A stretch of 5,736 nucleotides of DNA from Rudaea sp. (GTDB lineage Bacteria; Pseudomonadota; Gammaproteobacteria; Xanthomonadales; Rhodanobacteraceae). This document shows, piece after piece, positions 1 through 5,604 of this stretch. The notes beneath the pieces were generated by a model that ran no database searches, was not told where the DNA came from, and saw only the letters and a list, made by a program, of their open reading frames with translations. The stretch's first letter is position 1; every line of letters begins with the position of its first letter. A program made the position numbers and the translations under genes. The stretch covers positions 1 through 5,736 of the forward strand of contig JAICYA010000145.1 in NCBI GenBank assembly GCA_025934455.1. The letters are read 5' to 3'.

Positions 1-361
1 AGTCGTTGCCGCGTTCGTCGCCGCCCCAGTACATGTAGACGTCGCGCGGACGCACGCCGCGATACAGCTGCGCGCCGTATTCGCGGTAGCTCGGCGCGAG
101 CACGTCCTCGGGCTTGAGCGAACTGCCGATGCCGACGTGGGTCGCCTCGTGGCCGAGGCAGGAAGCGTACGTGCCGAGCTTGCCGGTGCGCTGCAGCGCG
201 ATCGACTTGGTGTCGAACACGCGCGTGGACACCATCAGCTTGTACAGCTCGACCATCTGTTTCGTGTCGCGCGCGAACTCGGGCAGGTCCTCGCGCACGA
301 GCTTGCCTTCGGCGTCCATGTATTGCAGGTATTCGATTTCGAACTTTGCGGCGATCGGCAC
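1..361 (-). CDS. pdhA: Pyruvate dehydrogenase (acetyl-transferring) E1 component alpha subunit, N-terminal part
   Basis: The first 120 codons of a thiamine-diphosphate-dependent 2-oxo acid dehydrogenase E1 alpha subunit are visible; the rest lies beyond the left edge. With E1 beta it decarboxylates a 2-oxo acid (pyruvate is most likely) and passes the acyl group to the lipoyl E2 in the cytoplasm. Family features seen: the helix leading into LQRTGKLGTYASCLGHEA (residues 56-73), SYREYGAQLYRG (91-102) and YWGGDERGND (111-120), which are typical of the alpha/beta-type pyruvate dehydrogenase E1 alpha. The GDG thiamine-diphosphate motif would come later and is not in view. The start is GTG at 361: an in-frame TGA lies five codons upstream (379-377), and GAGGA at 373-369 is 7 nt away. 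A branched-chain 2-oxo acid dehydrogenase E1 alpha is the main alternative. It is transcribed divergently from kynA and need not be linked to it in function. Confidence 0.8.
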   Translation of the reverse strand, partial: MPIAAKFEIEYLQYMDAEGKLVREDLPEFARDTKQMVELYKLMVSTRVFDTKSIALQRTGKLGTYASCLGHEATHVGIGSSLKPEDVLAPSYREYGAQLYRGVRPRDVYMYWGGDERGND

Positions 362-367
362 GGCGTG

Positions 368-373
368 ATCCTC
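368..373 (-). promoter_or_regulatory. Ribosome binding site of the E1 alpha gene
   Basis: On the minus strand GAGGAT (373 down to 368) lies 7 nt before the GTG at 361. No ATG lies between the upstream in-frame TGA and this GTG, so the site decides the start codon. Confidence 0.6.
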
Positions 374-417
374 GATTCAGCGCATTAGTAAAGCGTGCCG
401 CGCCGGCAATGGCAAGG

Positions 418-429
418 TTTTGCGCAAAA
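418..429. repeat. 12-bp perfect palindrome TTTTGCGCAAAA
   Basis: The sequence TTTTGCGCAAAA is its own reverse complement, with AT-rich arms around a GCGC centre, which is a common shape for a dimeric regulator's operator. It lies about 57 bp upstream of the pdhA start and 111 bp upstream of the kynA start. I do not recognise it as the consensus of a specific regulator. Confidence 0.4.
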
Positions 430-434
430 AAGCG

Positions 435-450
435 CTGCGTCCCCACGCAG
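435..450. repeat. Inverted repeat CTGCGT-CCCC-ACGCAG
   Basis: Two 6-base arms, CTGCGT (435-440) and ACGCAG (445-450), are perfect complements around CCCC. CTGCGT recurs at 459-464, so the middle ACGCAG could pair with either copy. No T-tract follows on either side, so it does not look like a terminator; an operator half-site array is more likely. Confidence 0.4.
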
Positions 451-452
451 AT

Positions 453-468
453 TCAAACCTGCGTTTGA
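453..468. repeat. Inverted repeat TCAAAC-CTGC-GTTTGA
   Basis: Perfect 6-base arms, TCAAAC (453-458) and GTTTGA (463-468), flank CTGC. The right arm overlaps the left arm of the FNR-like dyad at 465-478, so the two sites could not both be fully occupied on the same DNA. The regulator is unknown. Confidence 0.4.
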
Positions 469-478
469 CCCGTGTCAA
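465..478 (+). promoter_or_regulatory. Candidate FNR/CRP-family operator TTGAC-N4-GTCAA
   Basis: TTGACCCGTGTCAA is a perfect dyad with 5-base arms and a 4-base spacer. It fits the TTGA-N6-TCAA core bound by FNR, ANR, DNR and FixK-type regulators. Its centre is 471.5. If the -10-like hexamer at 502-507 is used, the start site falls near 513-514, which puts the dyad at about -41.5 to -42.5, the classical position for class II activation. It does not match the TGTGA-N6-TCACA site of CRP/Clp. The sequence shows the dyad and spacing; the assignment to a regulator is inference. Confidence 0.4.
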
Positions 479-501
479 TGGCGATGCCGCGCACGAGCAC
501 G

Positions 502-507
502 TACCAT
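502..507 (+). promoter_or_regulatory. Possible -10 element of the kynA promoter
   Basis: TACCAT matches TATAAT at four of six positions. There is no good -35 at 16-18 bp (479-484 reads TGGCGA), as expected for an activator-dependent promoter or for a false match. It would leave a 5' leader of roughly 27 nt before the kynA ATG at 541. Confidence 0.25.
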
Positions 508-540
508 GGACCGCTCCGCCGTCACCCGGTTTCGATCACC

Positions 541-1404
541 ATGGCCAAGACGAACGAACGCGAACTCGAAGCCGGCATCCAGACCGACCTGCGCAACCGC
601 GTGTCTTACGGCAGTTACCTGCAGCTCGATACGCTGCTGGCGGCGCAGAAGCCACTGTCGAAGCCGGCGCACCACGACGAGATGCTGTTCATCATCCAGC
701 ATCAGACCTCGGAGCTGTGGCTGAAGTTGCTCGTGCACGAACTGGGTGCCGCACTCGAACACCTGCGTGGCGACGACGTGAACCCGTGCCTGAAGATCCT
801 CGCGCGCGTGAAGCAGGTGCAACGCCAGCTGTTCGAGCAATGGGCCGTCCTGGAAACACTCACGCCGAGCGAATACGCGCAGTTTCGCGACGTGCTCGGC
901 CCGGCATCCGGGTTCCAGTCGCTGCAATACCGGTTGGTGGAATTCCTGCTCGGCAACAAAAACGCGAAGATGGTGACGGTGTTCGCGCACGCGCCGGCGG
1001 ACCAGGCGCGATTGCGCGAGGTGCTGGACGCGCCGAGCCTGTACGACGAATTCATGCAATATCTCGCGCGCCAGGGCCATGCCATCCCCGCAGCCTGCCT
1101 GCGCCGGGATTGGTCGCAGCCGCACCAGCGCAACGCCGACCTGATTCCGCCGCTCAAGCGCATCTACGAACAGCCGGACCGCTTCTGGGCCGAATACCAC
1201 CTGTGCGAGCAGCTCGTCGACGTGGAAGAGAGTTTCCAGCTCTGGCGTTTCCGCCACATGAAGACGGTCGAGCGCATCATCGGCTACAAGCGCGGCACCG
1301 GTGGGTCGTCAGGCGTGGAGTTCCTGAAAAAGGCGCTGGACCTGACCTTCTTCCCGGAACTGATCGACGTTCGCACCGTGATCGGTACGCACGAACTGCG
1401 TTAG
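541..1404 (+). CDS. kynA: Tryptophan 2,3-dioxygenase
   Basis: A cytoplasmic, homotetrameric haem enzyme that inserts O2 into L-tryptophan to give N-formylkynurenine, the first step of the kynurenine pathway. The 287-residue product follows the structurally characterised Xanthomonas campestris enzyme with a one-residue offset. The distal His is H54 (in [11 protein letters not shown]), the substrate-binding pair is Y112 and R116 (in SEYAQFRD), the haem axial ligand is H239 (in WRFRHMKTV), and the substrate loop is RGTGGSSGV with T253. All key residues are present. The frame is open back to a GTG at 472, but ATG 541 matches the family's N-terminus. No clear Shine-Dalgarno sequence precedes any candidate start, so initiation may be weak or regulated. 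hpd follows after 49 nt. Kynurenine formamidase and kynureninase genes are not in the window. Confidence 0.95.
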   Translation: MAKTNERELEAGIQTDLRNRVSYGSYLQLDTLLAAQKPLSKPAHHDEMLFIIQHQTSELWLKLLVHELGAALEHLRGDDVNPCLKILARVKQVQRQLFEQWAVLETLTPSEYAQFRDVLGPASGFQSLQYRLVEFLLGNKNAKMVTVFAHAPADQARLREVLDAPSLYDEFMQYLARQGHAIPAACLRRDWSQPHQRNADLIPPLKRIYEQPDRFWAEYHLCEQLVDVEESFQLWRFRHMKTVERIIGYKRGTGGSSGVEFLKKALDLTFFPELIDVRTVIGTHELR

Positions 1405-1421
1405 AAGGCCATTCGTTCTAA
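1401..1421. promoter_or_regulatory. Inverted repeat TTAGAA-N9-TTCTAA before hpd, candidate operator
   Basis: The arms TTAGAA (1401-1406) and TTCTAA (1416-1421) are perfect complements around 9 bases. The left arm contains the kynA stop codon TAG (1402-1404), and the right arm overlaps the -10-like TAAAAT at 1419-1424. A repressor dimer here would block a promoter for hpd. As an RNA hairpin it would be a weak AT-rich stem, so an operator is the likelier reading. The regulator is not identifiable from the sequence. Confidence 0.35.
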
Positions 1422-1424
1422 AAT
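1419..1424 (+). promoter_or_regulatory. Possible -10 element of an hpd promoter
   Basis: TAAAAT matches the sigma-70 -10 consensus at five of six positions and lies in a locally AT-rich patch between two GC-rich genes. The -35 region at 17-bp spacing (1396-1401, CTGCGT) is poor. Transcription would start near 1431, giving a leader of about 23 nt that includes the hpd ribosome binding site. Confidence 0.35.
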
Positions 1425-1443
1425 GGCGGCTTGATTTGCATGT

Positions 1444-1450
1444 GGAGAAG
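1444..1450 (+). promoter_or_regulatory. Ribosome binding site of hpd
   Basis: GGAGAAG ends 3 nt before ATG 1454, with its GGAG core 6 nt away. It fixes the start at 1454 rather than at the upstream in-frame TTG (1436). Confidence 0.65.
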
Positions 1451-1453
1451 ACC

Positions 1454-2542
1454 ATGAACGCACCCGCGCAGGCCCGCACTTCGGCGGTGACCGTTGAAAA
1501 TCCCATGGGCATCGACGGCTTCGAGTTCGTCGAATTCGCCTCGCCGAATCCTGCGGCGCTGCACGCGCTGTTCCGGCAAATGGGCTTCGTGCAGGTGGCG
1601 CGGCACAAGACGCGCCCGATCACCAACTACCGCCAGAACGACTGCACGTTCCTGATCAACGAGGATCCGGACTCGTTCGCCGCCGACTTCGCCGCCAAGC
1701 ACGGCCCGAGCGCCTGCGGCTTCGCGATCCGCGTCAACAAGCTGGCCGAGTGGGTGCGCGTGCAGGCGCTCAAGAACGGCGCCAAGTCGATCGAACACAA
1801 GGAGACGAGCAAGGCCGTTGCCGCGCCGGTGATCGAAGGCATCGGCGGCTGCATGCTCTACATCGTCGACCGCTACGACGACAAGGGCACGATCCACGAT
1901 CCGGACTGGGAATGGCTGCCGGGCGCGGACAAGATGCCGAAGGGTTTCGGCCTCACCTTCATCGACCACCTCACCCACAACCTCTACCACGGCAACATGG
2001 CCAAGTGGGCGGACTACTACGAGCGACTGTTCAATTTCCGCGAAATCCGCTATTTCGACATCAAGGGTGCCAAGACCGGCCTCGTGTCCAAGGCGATGAC
2101 CGCGCCGGACAACATGGTGCGCATTCCGCTCAACGAATCGTCCGATCCGAAATCGCAGATCAACGAGTACCTGGACGAATACAAGGGCGAGGGCATCCAG
2201 CACATCGCCTGCTTCACCGACAACATTTACGAAACCGTCGAGACCATGCGCAAGCAGGGAGTGCAGTTCCTCGACACGCCGAATGCCTACTACGACGTGA
2301 TCGACGTACGCATTCCGAACCACGGCGAAGACGTGGCGCGCATGAAGCAGGACAAGATCCTGATCGACGCCGATGCGGAAACGAAGAAGAAGCTGCTCTT
2401 GCAGATATTCACCCAGAACGCGATCGGGCCGATCTTCTTCGAGATCATCCAGCGCAAGGGCAACAGCGGATTCGGCGAGGGCAATTTCCAGGCCCTGTTC
2501 GAATCCATCGAGCGCGAGCAGATGCGGCGCGGCGTGCTGTGA
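1454..2542 (+). CDS. hpd: 4-hydroxyphenylpyruvate dioxygenase
   Basis: A non-haem Fe(II) enzyme that converts 4-hydroxyphenylpyruvate and O2 to homogentisate and CO2 in the cytoplasm, the committed step of tyrosine breakdown. The 362-residue product has the two-domain vicinal-oxygen-chelate layout. The 2-His-1-Glu iron site is H172 (in TFIDHLTHN), H250 (in GIQHIACFT) and E330 (in [10 protein letters not shown]). The family's C-terminal signature [15 protein letters not shown] (residues 339-353) closes the active site. Length is close to the roughly 357 residues of bacterial enzymes; the excess is an Ala/Thr/Val-rich N-terminal tail of about 14 residues before [11 protein letters not shown]. 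The start is set by the strong ribosome binding site at 1444-1450. Its stop codon overlaps the hmgA start, so the two are cotranscribed and probably translationally coupled. Homogentisate made here is the direct substrate of HmgA. Confidence 0.97.
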   Translation: MNAPAQARTSAVTVENPMGIDGFEFVEFASPNPAALHALFRQMGFVQVARHKTRPITNYRQNDCTFLINEDPDSFAADFAAKHGPSACGFAIRVNKLAEWVRVQALKNGAKSIEHKETSKAVAAPVIEGIGGCMLYIVDRYDDKGTIHDPDWEWLPGADKMPKGFGLTFIDHLTHNLYHGNMAKWADYYERLFNFREIRYFDIKGAKTGLVSKAMTAPDNMVRIPLNESSDPKSQINEYLDEYKGEGIQHIACFTDNIYETVETMRKQGVQFLDTPNAYYDVIDVRIPNHGEDVARMKQDKILIDADAETKKKLLLQIFTQNAIGPIFFEIIQRKGNSGFGEGNFQALFESIEREQMRRGVL

Positions 2543-3837
2543 GCGGTTTGCAGTACCAATCCGGTTTCGGCAACGAATTCGCCACCGAGGCAGTTCCGGG
2601 CACCTTGCCCGCAGGGCGCAACTCGCCGCAGTCGGTTGCGCATGGGCTGTATGCCGAGCAGTTGTCCGGCACGGCGTTCACCGCACCGCGCCATGCAAAC
2701 CGGCGCAGTTGGCTTTACCGCATTCGCCCGGCGGCGGTGCATGGCGCGTTCACGCCTTTCGAACAAGCCGCCTTCCACAACGATTTCGGCAGCGGCGCGG
2801 TCACGCCCGAGCGCCTGCGCTGGAGTCCGCTGCCGCCGCCATCCGTGCCGACGGATTTCGTCGACGGCCTGTTCACCATGGCCGGCAACGGCAGCCCCGC
2901 GGCGCAGGCGGGCGTTGGCATCCACGTGTATGCCGCAAACCGTTCGATGCAGGGCCGGTTCTTCTACGATGCCGACGGCGAACTGCTGATCGTGCCGCAG
3001 CAGGGCCGGCTGCGCATCGCCACCGAACTGGGAATCCTCGAAGTCGAGCCGCAGGAAATCGCGGTGATTCCGCGCGGCATTCGTTTCCGCATCGAGCTAC
3101 CCGATGGCGCCGCGCGCGGTTATGTCTGCGAAAATTTCGGCGCGCTGCTGCGCCTGCCGGACCTTGGACCCATCGGCAGCAACGGCCTGGCCAATCCGCG
3201 TGATTTCCTGACGCCGGTCGCGGCTCACGAAGATGTCGATGGCGACTTCGAGTTGATCGCCAAATTCCAGGGCCACCTGTGGCGCGCGCCAATCGGCCAT
3301 TCGCCGCTCGACGTCGTCGGCTGGCACGGCAATTACGCACCGTACAAGTACGATCTGCGCCGTTTCAACACGATCGGTTCGATCTCGTACGATCATCCGG
3401 ATCCGTCGATCTTCCTCGTCCTGCATTCGCCCAGCGACACGCCCGGCACCAGCAACATGGATTTCGTGATCTTCCCGCCGCGCTGGCTGGTTGCGGAGGA
3501 CACATTTCGCCCGCCCTGGTTCCATCGCAATGTCGCCAGCGAATTCATGGGCCTGGTCCACGGTGCCTACGACGCCAAGGCCGAAGGTTTCGTGCCGGGT
3601 GGCGCGTCCTTGCACAACAGCTTCAGTGGCCACGGTCCGGACGCGGCTACGTTCGCCAAGGCCAGCGCCGCGGGCACCGACAAACCTGATCACATCGTCG
3701 ATACCATGGCCTTCATGTTCGAAACCCGAGCCGTGATCCGGCCGGCGCGGCAGGCGCTGGAATCGGCGCAGTTGCAGCGCGATTACGCCGAGTGCTGGAA
3801 TGGACTGGAAAACAATTTTCGCGCAACGCGCGCTTGA
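2539..3837 (+). CDS. hmgA: Homogentisate 1,2-dioxygenase
   Basis: A non-haem Fe(II) ring-cleaving dioxygenase that opens homogentisate to 4-maleylacetoacetate. With GTG 2539 the product has 432 residues, the usual bacterial length, and begins [14 protein letters not shown], matching the family's N-terminal YxSGFGNEF block. The iron ligands are H329 (in PPWFHRN), E335 (in SEFMG) and H365 (in SGHGPD); H263 in [12 protein letters not shown] corresponds to the active-site His that contacts the substrate hydroxyl. The GTG shares bases with the hpd TGA (GTGA, a 4-nt overlap) and has no evident Shine-Dalgarno of its own, which points to coupled re-initiation. The frame stays open upstream through hpd as far as 1750, but that stretch is a shadow of hpd. 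The next possible start, TTG 2548, would lose only three residues. The hydrolase gene follows after 15 nt. Confidence 0.97.
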   Translation: MSGLQYQSGFGNEFATEAVPGTLPAGRNSPQSVAHGLYAEQLSGTAFTAPRHANRRSWLYRIRPAAVHGAFTPFEQAAFHNDFGSGAVTPERLRWSPLPPPSVPTDFVDGLFTMAGNGSPAAQAGVGIHVYAANRSMQGRFFYDADGELLIVPQQGRLRIATELGILEVEPQEIAVIPRGIRFRIELPDGAARGYVCENFGALLRLPDLGPIGSNGLANPRDFLTPVAAHEDVDGDFELIAKFQGHLWRAPIGHSPLDVVGWHGNYAPYKYDLRRFNTIGSISYDHPDPSIFLVLHSPSDTPGTSNMDFVIFPPRWLVAEDTFRPPWFHRNVASEFMGLVHGAYDAKAEGFVPGGASLHNSFSGHGPDAATFAKASAAGTDKPDHIVDTMAFMFETRAVIRPARQALESAQLQRDYAECWNGLENNFRATRA

Positions 3838-3852
3838 CGGATCGAACCACGC

Positions 3853-4863
3853 ATGAAACTGGCAAGCCTGAAGGAAGGCGGACGCGATGGAACGCTCGTG
3901 GTCGTCGACCGCGATTTGAGCCGCGCGGTGCGCGTGACCGACATCGCGCGCACGCTGCAAGCCGCGCTCGAGGATTGGAACAACACGGCGCCGCGCCTGA
4001 ACCGCGTGTCCGAATTGATCAATGCGGCCGGCAAGGCGCAGACCATCAATGGCGAGGAAGTCTTTGCGCTCGATCCGTCCGCGCTTGCCGCGCCGTTGCC
4101 GCGCGCCTACGAGTTCGTGGACGGTTCGGCCTACCTGCCGCACGTCGAACGCGTGCGCCGCGCGCGCGGGGCGGAAGTGCCGGCGAGTTTCTACACCGAC
4201 CCGCTGATGTACCAGGCCACCAGCGCGGGATTCCTCGGTCCGCGCGATGCGGTGCTGGTGACGAGCGAAGACTACGGCATCGACATGGAAGCCGAAGTCG
4301 TGGTCGTCACCGACGACGTGCCGATGGCGGTGACGCCTGCGCAGGCAGTCGGACACATCCAGTTGATCGGCCTGGTCAACGACGTTTCCCTGCGCAACCT
4401 GATTCCGGCGGAACTGGCCAAGGGTTTCGGCTTCCTGCAATCCAAGCCGCGCTCGGCGCTGTCGCCGGTATTCGTCACGCCGGACGAACTCGGCGATGCG
4501 TGGCGCGACTGCAAAGTCCATTTGCCGATGCGTACCTGGATCAACGCGAAGTGGTTCGGCGAAGCCGACTGCGGTGTGGACATGCAGTTCAGTTTCGCCC
4601 AGCTCGTCGCGCATGCGGCGAAGACGCGGCCGCTGTCGGCCGGCACCCTCGTCGGCTCCGGCACCATTGCCAACCAGGACACGGGCAAGGGCGCCTCCTG
4701 CCTGGCCGAGCAGCGCACCGTGGAAACGCTGCGCGACGGCAAACCGTCCACGCCGTTCCTGAAATTCAGCGACACCTTGCGCATCGAGATCACCGATGCT
4801 GCCGGGCACAGTATTTTCGGCGCGATCGAACAGGCCATAGCGCAGGCGAAAAATCCCGGATGA
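3853..4863 (+). CDS. fahA: Fumarylacetoacetate hydrolase family protein (short bacterial type), probable fumarylacetoacetase
   Basis: Predicted to hydrolyse 4-fumarylacetoacetate to fumarate and acetoacetate, the last step of the pathway, in the cytoplasm. The 336-residue product has a bacterial-type N-terminal domain (about 1-75) and an FAA_hydrolase catalytic domain (about 80-330). Metal-binding acids are visible as D116 (in FYTDPLMYQ), E146 and E148 (in DMEAEVVVV) and D177 (in GLVNDVSLR); K198 in SKPRSALSP and the GSGTIAN loop (268-274) are also conserved. The catalytic His of the long animal-type enzyme (RQHAT) is not conserved: this protein reads YQAT. That is usual for the short type, but it leaves the chemistry less certain, since related members are hydratases or acylpyruvases. 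The operon position strongly favours fumarylacetoacetase. ATG 3853 gives the expected N-terminus (MKLASLKEGGRDG); its Shine-Dalgarno is weak. Confidence 0.88.
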   Translation: MKLASLKEGGRDGTLVVVDRDLSRAVRVTDIARTLQAALEDWNNTAPRLNRVSELINAAGKAQTINGEEVFALDPSALAAPLPRAYEFVDGSAYLPHVERVRRARGAEVPASFYTDPLMYQATSAGFLGPRDAVLVTSEDYGIDMEAEVVVVTDDVPMAVTPAQAVGHIQLIGLVNDVSLRNLIPAELAKGFGFLQSKPRSALSPVFVTPDELGDAWRDCKVHLPMRTWINAKWFGEADCGVDMQFSFAQLVAHAAKTRPLSAGTLVGSGTIANQDTGKGASCLAEQRTVETLRDGKPSTPFLKFSDTLRIEITDAAGHSIFGAIEQAIAQAKNPG

Positions 4864-4882
4864 GGGCGTTTTTTTGATTTTT
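4847..4882 (+). terminator. Weak terminator-like hairpin and T-tract after the hydrolase gene
   Basis: CCC (4855-4857) can pair with GGG (4864-4866) around GGATGA, and the A-run at 4849-4853 can pair with part of the seven Ts at 4869-4875. A second run of five Ts ends at 4882. The GC stem is only 3 bp, so termination would be partial at best. It may reduce read-through into maiA, or it may simply be AT-rich promoter DNA. Confidence 0.25.
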
Positions 4883-4903
4883 GCCTGCCACTGCGGCTAG
4901 GCT
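4875..4903 (+). promoter_or_regulatory. Possible weak internal promoter for maiA
   Basis: TTGATT (4875-4880, four of six -35 matches) and TAGGCT (4898-4903, three of six -10 matches) are separated by 17 bp. The pair lies in the 72-nt gap before maiA, the longest gap in the plus-strand cluster. The match is weak and may be chance. Confidence 0.25.
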
Positions 4904-4924
4904 GCGCATGTTGCGCCGTTGCAT

Positions 4925-4931
4925 GGGGGTG
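4925..4931 (+). promoter_or_regulatory. Ribosome binding site of maiA
   Basis: GGGGGTG differs by one base from GGAGGTG and ends 4 nt before ATG 4936. It supports that start over the out-of-frame ATGs at 4908 and 4923. Confidence 0.55.
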
Positions 4932-4935
4932 TCGA

Positions 4936-5604
4936 ATGGCTGCCGAACGATTGAAACTGTACGGCTACTGGCGATCCAGCGCGGCTTACCGCGTGCGCAT
5001 CGCGCTCAATCTCAAGGGTCTGCCCCACGAGATCGTGCCCGTGCATTTGACCGACAACGGTGGCGCCCAGCACGCCGATGCGTTCCGCAAACTCAATCCG
5101 CAGGAACTGATCCCGGTGCTGGTCGATGGCGAGCGCATCGTCCGCCAGTCCCTGGCGATCATCGAATATCTGGAAGAAGCCTACGAGGGCAATGCGAAAC
5201 TTCTGCCAACCACGGTGCGCGAACGCGCGCGTGTGCGCGGACTCGCCCAGATCGTTGCCTGCGACATTCATCCGCTCGGCAATCTGCGCGTGCTGCAATA
5301 CCTGGAACGCGAGTTCAACACGCCGCAAGTGGAACGCGAACGCTGGGCGCAGCATTGGATCCGTGAAGGCTTCGCGGCGTTCGAGAGCCTGCTTGCCGAC
5401 AATCCCTCGACCGGCGTGTTCTGCGAAGGTGACGAGCCGACCATGGCCGACATCTGCCTGGTGCCGCAGGTCTACAACGCGCGGCGCTGGTCGGTGGACC
5501 TCAGCCCGTTTCCGACCATCGCCCGCATCGATGCCGAATGTGCCAGGCTGGCGGCGTTCGCGAACGCGCGACCCGAAAATCAGCCGGACGCGCCAAAGGC
5601 TTAA
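4936..5604 (+). CDS. maiA: Maleylacetoacetate isomerase (zeta-class glutathione S-transferase)
   Basis: A cytoplasmic, glutathione-dependent isomerase that turns 4-maleylacetoacetate into 4-fumarylacetoacetate, between HmgA and the hydrolase. The 222-residue product has the thioredoxin-fold GST N-domain (about 5-85) and an all-helical C-domain (about 90-210). The zeta-class glutathione loop is YWRSSAAYRVRIAL, with S14 and S15 present and Ala at 16 where eukaryotic enzymes have Cys; this change is common in bacterial members. NPQ (54-56), the cis-Pro P60 in LIPVL and QS (71-72) complete the glutathione site, and the C-domain carries the family's TMADICLVPQVYNARR. A good ribosome binding site supports ATG 4936. 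It comes after the hydrolase gene although it acts before it. The stop overlaps the convergent gene's stop by 4 nt, so no terminator fits between them. Confidence 0.95.
   Translation: MAAERLKLYGYWRSSAAYRVRIALNLKGLPHEIVPVHLTDNGGAQHADAFRKLNPQELIPVLVDGERIVRQSLAIIEYLEEAYEGNAKLLPTTVRERARVRGLAQIVACDIHPLGNLRVLQYLEREFNTPQVERERWAQHWIREGFAAFESLLADNPSTGVFCEGDEPTMADICLVPQVYNARRWSVDLSPFPTIARIDAECARLAAFANARPENQPDAPKA

Larger units (their letters stand above)
362..540. promoter_or_regulatory. Divergent intergenic region between pdhA and kynA
   Basis: This 179-bp gap separates two divergently read genes, so it should hold the promoter of each. It contains no convincing open reading frame. Positions 418-478 are denser in perfect short dyads than anything else in the window; each is listed separately. 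No good sigma-70 pair is visible for the minus-strand gene: TTGCCG at 409-404 has no matching -10 at proper spacing. Confidence 0.6.

Noticed and set aside
465..493. TTGACC at 465-470 as a sigma-70 -35 box for kynA
   Set aside because: The hexamer is good, but the sequence at 16-18 bp spacing (CGCGCA and neighbours) has no resemblance to a -10 box; it fits better as one arm of the dyad.
472..540. Earlier starts for kynA (GTG 472, ATG 478, ATG 484) adding 19-23 residues
   Set aside because: No Shine-Dalgarno sequence precedes them, the added residues do not match the X. campestris enzyme's N-terminus, and they fall on the dyad and -10-like elements.
475..1257. A 260-codon minus-strand frame opposite kynA
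   Set aside because: It is antisense to a gene with all catalytic residues intact, and no recognisable protein features or ribosome binding site support it.
420..1421. A 333-codon plus-strand frame over kynA and its upstream region
   Set aside because: It is a shadow of kynA in another frame; the composition is Arg/Ala/Pro-rich and no domain is recognisable.
1418..2323. A 301-codon minus-strand frame opposite hpd
   Set aside because: The Val/Arg/His-rich translation is typical of the complement of GC-rich codons, and it is fully overlapped by hpd.
1750..2538. An upstream in-frame extension of hmgA to a start at 1750 (695-residue product)
   Set aside because: The extra 263 residues are an out-of-frame reading of hpd, rich in Arg, His and Gln. 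The family N-terminus begins right after GTG 2539 and the length then fits.
3097..4809. A 570-codon open frame on the minus strand opposite hmgA and the hydrolase gene
   Set aside because: It lies wholly antisense to two well-recognised genes, its translation is Arg/Ala/His-rich with no family resemblance, and long antisense frames are common in GC-rich coding DNA.
4881..5366. A 161-codon plus-strand frame beginning in the gap before maiA
   Set aside because: It is out of frame with maiA and reads mostly over it; the translation is Arg/Ala-rich without family features.
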